A program made the position numbers and the translations under genes. Under the pieces are notes generated by a model. It searched no databases and was not told the DNA's origin. It was given only the letters and a program-made list of their open reading frames with translations. A DNA stretch of 64,000 nt. It comes from Plenodomus lindquistii (taxonomy: Eukaryota; Ascomycota; Dothideomycetes; Pleosporales; Leptosphaeriaceae). Shown here piece by piece: positions 46,240 through 55,189 of this stretch. Numbering within the stretch: position 1 is the first letter of the stretch; each line of letters starts with the position of its first letter. Where the stretch lies: positions 620,001-684,000 of the forward strand of contig JANUWI010000008.1 in the NCBI GenBank assembly GCA_025504975.1, given 5' to 3'.

Positions 46240-47459
46240 TGCTGACGAAGTGATTTTGATTTTTTGTGTGTGCGTCGGTTGTTCTTGGTGTGAGACTTTA
46301 AATCGACATGTAGAAGTGAAGTCGAGCTAGAGCTATGACTCTGCATGCGACGACAATCAGACTTAGACTGTTCTTGTCCGTTTGCACTTGCAGTGATCCG
46401 AGCTTCTGCCTTATGTAGTGAAGAAAATGCGACATGCGATCAGCACTGCACTGAGCGCCTGCTCAGTGCTACATGTCGTGACCTAGGCAAAAGCGAAGCA
46501 CAGGTGACTGTCACCCGATCATTAGTTTCAGGATCTACACCGTGATAGAGCTGGGATTGTACCGTCCACTGATGTGAGGTCGGTGTCGCTGCGTACCTGA
46601 TGTCTAGACGCTCGCTCGGTTGGTCAAACCAAACCAGCCCAAGGCTCCAACGCGATCATTTCGCCTTCTCCTCACTCCCTCAGGGGGTCCCAGCTTGCAA
46701 ACAATCAATTCTTCCTCGATAGCTGCCTCTTAGGCTAGCATAGCAATGAAAAAAAAACCGTAGTCGCGACTTGGGCAGCACCTTTCCAGTAGCTGCTTAG
46801 TCCAGACAGAATGAATCTGTCTGGTGTATGAAATAGCGGGCATACACTCCCTAGCTTGGATAGATGAAAAACCAACTGATTGCCCTCGCAAACGGTGTAA
46901 ACACCGAATTGCGCCCTGTGTACGCCCAAACACCACGGTGAAGCCACCGGAAGTGCCCAGAAACATAATATCGTCGGTGAGGCAGTTACGACTGGCAAGT
47001 ATCTTGCGCACTGGCAGCGGCTGTTGAAGGGAGGCCGAGGCTTCTCCACGACAAGGACCAGCCAGAGGAATCGGTGTGGAGCGGAGGAGGGGTAGATAAA
47101 GAAAGGGATCAGAAGGAGGGGTGCAAGGGGTGGGCAACGGGGTGGATGGAGTGGGGGGTGGAAAAGACATGAGGTACATGGAAGGTGAATTTGAATTGTG
47201 AGGGAGAGATGTCGAAAGGAAGAGCTGTTGTGTGGGAAGTGGGCAGAGGGCAGGTCTTTATACCCCCCTCCACAGGTGGGCCAATGCGCTGGGTGAGTCA
47301 GCCTCGCTTGATGCCCCCCCGCGGCACGTGCGCTGGTGACGGTGAATGGGAGTGCTCACTGACCTCAGGGCTAGGGCTTAGCCGCGACTGCCTGATATTG
47401 ACTTGCGCTTCGACACCCACCCTGTGCTTAAGTCGCGCCAGTACACCAGAAAAGGCAAC
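46240..47459. other. Divergent intergenic region
   Basis: 1.2 kb between the start codons of array genes 1 (minus) and 2 (plus), so it holds two promoters. Contains GC-rich tracts with C and G runs at 47265-47330. Frames inside (46730-47179 minus) are Pro-rich and not convincing. Confidence 0.5.
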
Positions 47460-48197
47460 ATGACTGACAAAATACCTGACGTGCCCGATCAGACCTTTCT
47501 CAATGCGACTATCGATATGTTACTCAACCGCTCTCAGTCTGCAATCAACAACGACTTGTGGAAGACCGTGGTGGACAAACTCAAGAGCGACCAAGAATAC
47601 ATGATCAAGGTCGCTAAGACAAGGCTTTCTGCGCGGGGACTACGATAACCTCATCCATCTCATACGGCGAAAGGACGATGTCATCGCAAGGAAAGATGCT
47701 GAGATCGCCGAACTGAAGGCTCGTAACACTGAGCTTGTCAAGAAGTGCCTCGCGCGCTCTGAAACCAGAGGAACCAGGCAATATGAGCTGGCCGTCGTTC
47801 TCAAAGACCCCAAGTAAGTATGCTCCCGAGCCTTCTCATCCTGCTTTTATCCACCTCCACGCCCGTAACATGATAAGCCCAGCTGACCGGACCCAGCATG
47901 ACCACAGTCGAGGCCAAGCTTGACTTCCATGAGTCGTTTCAACAACATGCTGTTCTGTGTACTAGATGTTACGCTCGTGGTCTCGAGTGTGATGCTGGAA
48001 GTCCTTGTCAGGCTTGCACAACAAGTAGAGCAAGTTGCAAGCGCATACAATGTAAATCCTTCGATCTTGGATCTCGGATATGTGCAGACCGTCTGTGTCT
48101 TTATGCTCATCCAGAAGACGGGTATCCAAATGTACATCCAGGTGGCTTGCTAGCTCGGAACGCGCGACTACCGCCGGTGGAAAGGAGGAGGTGGTAA
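47460..48197 (+). CDS. Coiled-coil/Zn2Cys6+CCCH protein, apparent frameshift (array gene 2)
   Basis: Exons 47460-47813 and 47897-48197 would give 217 aa if one base of the G4 run at 47635-47638 is extra; as written the first exon stops at 47648. Beyond the shift, DYDNLIHLIRRKDDVIARKD and EIAELKARNTELVKK form a clear coiled coil leading to a good GTAAGT donor. The second exon holds CTRCYARGLECD with the full spacing Cx2Cx6Cx5Cx2Cx6C of a Zn2Cys6 cluster. It is followed at once by CKSFDLGSRICADRLCLYAH (Cx9Cx4Cx3H), then PEDGYPN and a terminal RW. The same module ends array gene 4. Zn2Cys6 domains bind DNA in fungal regulators, but there they usually sit at the N-terminus. I infer a nuclear or nucleic-acid role, without proof. 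Confidence 0.7.
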
Positions 48198-48362
48198 ATC
48201 AGAATATGGGGCGACATGAGCTATTCTACAAGATTACGGTGTCAGCCATGTCAGTAGCGGGAAGTCTCAGTAGCAAAGAGCTTCACAATGAACGTGAGTA
48301 TAAAAAGCGGCTCATCAGGTGTACAATGTCTGAATAATAGCCTACAATAACATGATTCAATT

Positions 48363-49436
48363 CTAATCTACTTCCATCGCCCGCTCCATCTCCGCAACCT
48401 TGAACGCTTCGCCAGTCGGGTGCGAGAACCTACATTTCTCTGGCTTTTTGTGACACTTCCTTCTCAAGTATTTATGACATACACGCTTCCCATCTGGACT
48501 GCGAACCAATACCACCGCAGGGTCGGAAGACGCGACCTGATCCTCCAAAGCCTTTGCACATTCGAGAAAGAGGGCGCCGGTGGGATGCGTATAGTTACAC
48601 TCAGACGGATGGCGGGTGCACTTTTCTTGTACATAGAACAAACACACACCCTTCGCTGCTTTGCACTTCACCCTCTTGTTATTCTCGTGTAGGTCTTCCT
48701 CCTCGGAGTCTGCGTCGTTCGCGGTGCCGTCTTTGGGGAGTGTGGGTTTCTTGTGAGGACGGAGTAGGTTTGCGAGAGCTCGGGGGTTGATATAAAAATC
48801 TCTGTGTCTATTAGCAAGCGAGATTCCGGTGTGATGTGAGACTCACTCCACGTAGTCGCTGTCGTAAGTGATCTTGGATCGCGTACGGGTGCTGACCGTC
48901 TCATTCGTGGGCACGTGCGATTGCGATTGATTGTTGGGATTGTGCTTGCGCTTCTCAAGTATCGCCGCCTTCCTTGCGCGAGCTTCTTCTTTGCGCTTTC
49001 TCTCGTTGTGATCTTGCTCTTCTTTGCGGTGCTTCTGCGCTCTCGTTGCCTCATTGTGCTCCTCTTGTAGTCGAGACACGACTGCTTTCCGAGCTTTCGC
49101 CTCAGCCTCTCCTTCATCCTCTGTCGCATCTCGCTTACGTTTCAATACGCCTTGGTTTGAGACCAAGTCCTGGGCGGTATTGGGAATGGCTGGCGTGGTG
49201 GGCTTTTGATGCGATCGCAGATAATAACGCGGCTGAACGGAAAGCGTCGTCGCATCGCGCAAGGATGGTGAGCCCGCTCCGGCAATTCTGGAGTCATTTG
49301 CGCTGAGTGGAGGTCGCGGCGGAATATTCAAAGGCGGCTGTGAGCCTGGGCCTGGGTGTCCAGTGAAGGCGGGACGGGGAGGCAATGGATGAATGATCAT
49401 GGTGTAGTTGAGGACAGTGGGCGTGCAGCTGTCCAT
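48363..49436 (-). CDS. Tandem CCCH zinc-finger protein (array gene 3)
   Basis: Exons 49436-48847 and 48801-48363 (45-nt GTGAGT..ACAG intron; join SDYVE-DFYINPRAL) give 342 aa. The ATG at 49436 (MDSCTPTVL) is preferred to the frame start at 49514. The N-terminus is Pro-rich; residues 110-190 are a highly charged helix (RLQEEHNEATRAQKHRKEEQ, RKRKEEARARKAAILEKR) with nuclear-signal-like KRKRD. The C-terminus has two fingers, CLFYVQEKCTRHPSECNYTH and CHKYLRRKCHKKPEKCRFSH, both Cx7Cx6Cx3H, each followed by PTG. CCCH fingers of this type commonly bind RNA. The gene is convergent with array gene 2 (165 bp between ends) and divergent from array gene 4 with only 230 bp between start codons. Confidence 0.8.
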
Positions 49437-49666
49437 GATTTTTCTAAAGTAATATCGAAGCTCCAGAGCAACAAGGAATACTAAGGTTGTTCCATTATAA
49501 AGGCACAAAGGCACAATGAAAGCTCCGCGTGCGTTTGCTTTGTCCGCACTTGTCGCGAACGCGGCGTCACACCTGTGCTTCTACTACTTAATCTCTGATA
49601 TACCGCGCAGCCTACGAATCACAATACTGGTAGACAAGACGACATTTACTTTTTTTCGCAGCCAAT
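49437..49666. promoter_or_regulatory. 230-bp bidirectional promoter
   Basis: Start codons of array genes 3 (minus) and 4 (plus) lie 230 bp apart, so both promoters share this stretch. It contains TACTTAATCTCTGATATACC at 49583-49602 and CT-rich and T-rich sequence before the plus-strand ATG. No specific operator was recognised. Confidence 0.5.
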
Positions 49667-50743
49667 ATGAACCCCAATATCGATCCCAATAGCTACTCGA
49701 CGCTTGAGGGCTCCAAGCGACTTGAAGCGAAGCTCGCACAGCTCGAAGCTGACCCCTCCAAGCGCGAATGTATTAGTATCATTCGCGCGCTACACATTCA
49801 GCTCCTTGATCTGGATGAAAAGTTGCGAGAAAAAAAGAGCGGCGCTGTAAAGACCACCGACAACGAGTACAGACTGAATCAGCGCATCGACACACTTACG
49901 AAATACTGCAAGACCATGGCAACGGACAGGCAAGACTACATGAAGAGAGAGAAAGAGCGGATTGAGAAACTAGAGCAACTGACTGAAGAATTGAAGGAAA
50001 AGCGCCAACTGTTCAAGATGCTATATGGTTACGCTGCCGATCGATTGAGCGAGGTGGATCGGTTGAAGCGAGACGTTGCAGCTCTGCAGGCAGAGAAGGT
50101 TGACACAACCTCGTCACGCCCCCCAGTATCTGTTGCTTTCAAGCTGCCGGGATCACCAGTGTTCGTGACGAAGACTGTGCTTGGGAAGCGCAAGGCACGT
50201 GAGGCAAGTCCAACTGTCTCATCGACTGAGCCACCCAGCAGCGAAGCCGCGTTCACACCACTTGGAGAAACAAGCCCACCGTCCGCAAATGAAGATGCGG
50301 AAAAGCGAGCAACTCGCTCATCCAGTCTGTAAGTGAACAAGAATTGACTAATCGAGATTGGCTCTCCCAGTCGCGCAAAAGAAACCCATATTCGCCGCAT
50401 CCAAACAAAGCTAACAAGCCCCAGGAAATCCCCAGATCGGCCATCAAAACGAATCAAACTCTCAACGTCAACTACTCAGAGGCCTCGGAACGTCGTCGCA
50501 TGCACTCAGTGCTACGCCCGCGGTTTGAAATGCGATCACGGGGCGCCCTGCAAGCCTTGTTTTGCCAATAAGAGGAAGTGCAAGCGCATGAGGTGTGCTA
50601 CGTACGAGAAAGGAGAGAAACAATGTCCCAACCGGCACTGCTTTCTTGCGCATCCCGAGGACGGCTATCCCAACACGGTACAATGCTCGGGAGCGAAGAG
50701 GGACGGCGGTCTTCCACCGGTTTCTATGATTTCGCGTTGGTGA
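49667..50743 (+). CDS. Coiled-coil/Zn2Cys6+CCCH protein (array gene 4)
   Basis: Exons 49667-50328 and 50371-50743 with a 42-nt GTAAGT..CCAG intron that has a TGACTAAT branch site; 344 aa, intact. Residues 20-140 are a long coiled coil (EAKLAQLEADPSKRE, LNQRIDTLTKYCKTMATDRQ, RLSEVDRLKRDVAALQAEK). The middle is Ser/Pro/Thr-rich with basic KRKARE and RPSKRIK. The C-terminal module starts CTQCYARGLKCD (Cx2Cx6Cx5Cx2Cx6C, a Zn2Cys6 pattern), continues with CATYEKGEKQCPNRHCFLAH (Cx9Cx4Cx3H) and then PEDGYPN, GGLPPV and a final RW. It is the intact paralog of array gene 2 across about 80 residues. The two zinc motifs share basic residues between them (KRKCKRMRC). Likely nuclear; target unknown. Confidence 0.85.
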
Positions 50744-51187
50744 GGATGAGAAGTTGTGTAGTATATAGCAAACTTTAGTAATTAGCTTTTCTGTGATGAG
50801 TAGACACATCGTCTTGCTAATAATACTTTTTGAAGCGCTGTGCTATCTTAGTGAATTCTAATGGTCTTTGCGTATTGGCCGATGATCTCGTAAAGGGCCA
50901 GTTGTATGTCACCGCAGTCGCGAGCGATAGCAGTACTCAGGACATGAGTTGTAGGTGCTGACGAAAACATACCATTGCGCTATTTGAACACTATGCCAAA
51001 CCTCTAAGACAATACTCAAATTGTACGCATCCAAACTTTACAAAACCATGACGCTGTCTTAGCGAGACGTCTCCTAGCCAACAACGAGCAGTTACAGGCT
51101 TTGAACTTTTGCGAAGCGGCTATAAAATGCGAAACCTATCCAAAGCCTCACTCTGAGCGGCCAACATCGTCTCGTTCCGGATCGTAT
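50744..51187. other. Convergent intergenic spacer
   Basis: 444 bp between the 3' ends of array genes 4 and 5. No feature seen. Confidence 0.5.
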
Positions 51188-51975
51188 TTAGCGCAAATCC
51201 CGAGGATGCTTGAAGCCTGGGCACCTGCCTTCGCATTCTCCTCGCAGCCATGCTTGGCAGATATCACGCTCACTTTTCATCTTAGCAAGTGGTATTGCGG
51301 AAGTCTCAATATTGGCCCTGTTGCGTATACATCAGTAAGAGCATTGCACCAACGCACGGATTATACTCACTTGTCCTCTGTGCTGCGCTCTTTGCCCCGG
51401 TAGACAATTTCGAACGCTTGTGGGTTGCCGTAGAATTTGAGTTGCTCTTCGGCGTACGCCAGCTTCGCTCTTAGCATCGCAATCTCGGAGTGGTCTGCGC
51501 ACTTCTGTTTCTGAAGAAGAGCAACTTCTGCTCTGAGAGCCTGTCCCTGCTCATAGAAAGTGTTCGCGTGGTCTTCTAATTCATTAAGACTGTTCGTCGC
51601 GATGCGATTAGCGGTTTTGAGCTGCGCGATCCTGAATTTGAGGAGATCTTCCCGCTGCTCCGAGCTGTGCTTGAGGCTTAAGTTGTCGAGAGACATCTCT
51701 ATCAACGCTTTTTCTATAGCATCGAGCGCTGTTTTGCAGCTTGTACCTTCGGTATGTCGGCGGACTTGTAATGCGCGCATTATACAATCTCGCTCATCTA
51801 TCATCTTGCGCATCTCATCTTCGAGGAAAGCATTTCTGGTCTGCTCGATTAGCAAAGCTGAATCGAGATCCATACTGCTACCGTCACTGAGGTTATACTC
51901 GTTCCCCATCTCCAGACTCCACTCATCGGACTCATTGGACGCAATGGCCACAGGAGTAGGAATCTCGTGGTTCAT
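51188..51975 (-). CDS. Coiled-coil protein with single CCCH-like motif (array gene 5)
   Basis: Exons 51975-51371 and 51272-51188 with a 98-nt intron (GTGAGT..GCTAAG..AAAG) give 229 aa. The ATG at 51975 (MNHEIPTPV) is preferred over the frame start at 52047. Most of the protein is acidic, then coiled coil: LIEQTRNAFLEDEMRKMIDE, LNELEDHANTFYEQGQALR, EIAMLRAKLAYAEEQLKFYG. The second exon is only 28 codons and supplies the Cys/His motif CQAWLRGECEGRCPGFKH (Cx7Cx3Cx4H) followed by PRDLR and the stop. This short exon is easily missed without splicing. It completes the pattern of the array: helical N-terminus, zinc-like C-terminus and one intron near the motif. Function unknown. Confidence 0.7.
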
Positions 51976-53292
51976 GGCAAGGCGATGTTGAGATGTTCTC
52001 TGTGGTGGTAAGTTCAAATTTGAGTTTGAGAGATGACTTTTGAACAAAATCGCGTCTTACCGTGGGCGATAGGATGGGTAAAACTGAATTGAACCAGCGA
52101 GTTCGATATTACATTCACATCTGTTGAGCGTCCATGCCATTATTTGCGCATTACCGTCACGTGCGCGGGTAAGTTACCGCCGACATTCACTGTCGCCGCA
52201 CAACGCCTGCCTAGAATGGTCCAGGTCATACGCGAACATGTGATGGGGGCCCGAAAGCCCAGGCCCTCTGCACATAAACACTTGTTCCCGCCCACGCTTT
52301 GTTCTCTTCCTTACACTCCATCAACTCAACTGCAACCTCGCGTGCAGATGGATATTCCTTTCCCTTTTTTGCCCCCCACCTCGTCCTCCTCCGGACATCT
52401 GCGCCGCCCTGTACTACAGCTATTGTAGGCAGTACGGTGCTGATAGATCCACTCGCCTCACCTTGGGCTCGTAGTGTCAGAATTCTGCCCTCGTTGGCGG
52501 CGTTACCTGGCTACGAGCCCCTCCACCGTAGTGCTGGCGCAGTTTCACCCTGCAGCTCTTCCTCATCCTCGTAGCTCTGTGCCGGACTTGCGGAGTGAAC
52601 TCTTGTGCCACTACTGCGGTGAGTTGGAACTATGATCGTTGATTTGCTTCACCGGCAGGATTGGTGTTTTCTGACGAGCCGTATTGCGATGCGGTGAGAA
52701 AGTTGCGTCCACTCGGGCGCAGATACACGCTCGGTTCGAGGGATATTGTATCTGCGAGCGCACTTCAACGATCATCAGATTCCATTTCAAGCTAGGGAGT
52801 GCATGCCCGTATGTCATGCACCAGCTTGGCCTTGATGCCTTGTCTGGACTTCGGTCACTGTTTCTTTTTCATTGAATTTGTCGCCCTTGTGGCGCTTTTC
52901 GAGGAAGAATTTTTGAGTTATCTGTAACAGGTCGTAACTTGTGTAAAGCAGCCTTTCTAGTAATGTTCTTCTGAACGTACGAAGACATACATTAATTTCA
53001 GCGTATATAGGACAGGTAATAAGCAAAGCCTGCCTTACTTGGTAATATGTTATCTCTTCAAACACAGATTAATCACAGTCCCATTCTTCACAATGCAGGC
53101 TCCGAGGCACCAAATGTATCCTTTGTTGACGTGGCGGGCGATAAGTGGTCTCCATCGGCGGGGTAGGTAAGCGCCAACATACGGCGCAGCTCATCTAGCA
53201 CATACACCTAATTGTGCCAATATCCACCTGGATACTGCTTCGCTTGAGTTACTTTTCTTACGCTTCAGCGAGTCTCGACATAGTTGTCAACA
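51976..53292. other. Intergenic, no gene seen
   Basis: 1.3 kb between array gene 5 and the BTB gene, which are divergent. Frames such as 52144-52574 are Ser/Pro-rich and unconvincing. Some AT-rich sequence occurs at 52900-53060. Confidence 0.5.
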
Positions 53293-54901
53293 ATGGCTAA
53301 GAAGAAAACCGCGAGCAAGAAGACCGTAATCCGGCACCCAGTTCCCGAACCGGAGCCTCTATTGGAAGAGTCGTTCATGGAGTCAGCTCCGCGGCCTAAG
53401 ACCTCGTTAGGAATACTATTTTTATTGACTTCTCTCCGTGCATATTTAACTAACAGTTGTCTATAGTCCCTACACAAGTCCTCCAGTCGCTCTTCATCTC
53501 GGCCCCGAACGTAGACAGTATTACGTCCTGCAAGATCTCTTGCAAAATCCAAGTTGGATGGCGTCTTCCCGCTCATGGGGACACAGAATAGAGTTACCAG
53601 ACGTGGACGAAAACACAAGTCACGTACTGGTTCATTACCTGTACACTGGTGCTTACCAAACGCTCGACGATATGGAAACCTCTCCGAACGAGGTTGTACA
53701 TGTCGAATTTAGGAGAGCGGTTCTGGCCTACGTTACGGCGAAGACCTATGAGCTACATGGCCTACAGCAGCTGGCAAAGGAGAAGATTGAACATTTCGGC
53801 ATCGAGATGAATATCTTCGACATCATTGAAGCTATCAATGACGACTTCGCAAAGCTCCCGAACGATGCCACCTGGTTCCATGACTACTTGGACGGGAAAA
53901 CCAAAACTGCATTCGAAGAAGATCACACAGCATTCGCAACGAATGACTTGTTCGGCCGCATTGACAATGTCGCTCTGATCAGAGCCCTGGCAAAATGCGT
54001 GGTAGAAGTTTACGACAACAAGATCTCAAGCATACTTCGCACAAAGAATGTGCCAGTTCCGAGTGTTTCAGAAGAGTGTATCTCCGTTTCCCAAGACTTA
54101 CCTATCGAAGAACCACTGTCTGAGGAGTCCTTTGCCATAGAAGAAGCCCCTGTTGAACACTATTCTCCACAAGGGTGTCCTACAGAAATGTGTCCTGCTG
54201 AAGACTATCCTGGGGAAATGTGCCTTGCTGAAGAATGTTCTATTGAGGAGATCGAGGAAGCGCCAGAGGTCGAGCCAGAACCAGTGGCCGAGCCAGAACC
54301 AGTGGCCGAGCCAGAACCAGTGGCCGAGCCAGAACCAGTGGCCGAGCCAGAACCAGAGGCCGAGCCAGAACCAGTGGCCGAGCCAGAACCAGAGGCCGAG
54401 CCAGAACCAGTGGCCGAGCCAGAACCAGAGGCCCCAGAGCCAGAACCAGAAGCCCCCATGGAATATCCTTTGGCTAATCCCTTTGCGGGTCTTAGCAAGC
54501 TCCAGAAGAGGAAATTGGAGAAGAAGATTAAAATTCAAGCCAGGGAAAAAGAGAGGAGAGAGGCAGAAGAGGCGGCCGCGGCAGCGGCAGCGGCAGCAGA
54601 GGAAGAAGAGGCAGCAACGTTAGCGGCAGCAGAGGAAGAGAACACCAAACAAAGCGAGGAAGTCAGTTTGCGTATCAATAACAACCATTCTTATCCAGAA
54701 GTGGAGCCAGAACAGCCTATCGAGGCTGAAGGTGGGATATGCCCCTTTCGGGCCAAGCATTTGCTTGAAGGGGATCAGTGGAAATCCTGCAAACAATGCC
54801 GGGATCTACTGAGCCAGGTTGCTATGGGAATTGTCCGTACAGCTCATGCAGATGAGGTTGGATATGAGGTTGTGGACCCTGTCTTGATGAAGCGATTGTG
54901 A
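53293..54901 (+). CDS. BTB/POZ-domain protein with EPEPVA repeat
   Basis: Exons 53293-53405 and 53467-54901, with a 61-nt intron from GTTAGG to CTATAG, give 515 aa. The join KTS-PYTSPPVALHLGPERR recovers the start of the BTB fold that the plain second-exon frame lacks. BTB landmarks are YYVLQDLLQNPSWM, LPDVDENTSHVLVHYLYTGAY, AYVTAKTYELHGLQQLAKEKI and FDIIEAINDDFAKLP. This fungal BTB type is thought to mediate protein association or Cullin-3 contacts, but no Kelch or MATH partner domain is present. After residue 300 comes a Glu/Pro tract of nine EPEPVA or EPEPEA units, a basic helix with poly-Ala (AREKERREAEEAAAAAAAAA), and a Cys-containing tail (CPFRAKHLL..WKSCKQCRDLL) that may bind metal. 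The donor GTTAGG is not ideal. Confidence 0.85.
54272..54433 (+). repeat. Nine-unit 18-bp coding minisatellite
   Basis: The unit GAGCCAGAACCAGTGGCC repeats nine times without length change. Units 5, 7 and 9 have GAG for GTG, so Val alternates with Glu. A degenerate tenth unit follows after one extra Pro codon. Because the unit length is a multiple of three and stop-free in other frames too, open frames appear on both strands across it. Confidence 0.95.
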
Positions 54902-55189
54902 ATAGGATCTATCTCCTTGTCTTGGGCAGAAAGCTGCATGTTTCTAAACTCTCGTATTTTTGATTTCTATTCACTGTTCGTAAGCAGAATATAAACTTGT
55001 GTCATGCTTCGTACATAGGTACTCTTTTATCTGTGATCAATGTAACGATCGTTGAGTAATCTCGTCCTTTTGGTGCCGTCGTCCACTGCGTCACCCGATA
55101 CCATCATCCACAGCCCTCTTATCGTCTCTTCAACACCAACACTCACATCCACAGCTGCCACTCCACGCGCGTACAAACCTCATCGTCCC

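Noticed and set aside
54098..54623. Open frames on both strands over the EPEPVA repeat (GSGSAT-type and WFWLGH-type products)
   Set aside because: They arise only because the 18-bp unit has no stop in those frames; the BTB frame is longer and domain-supported.
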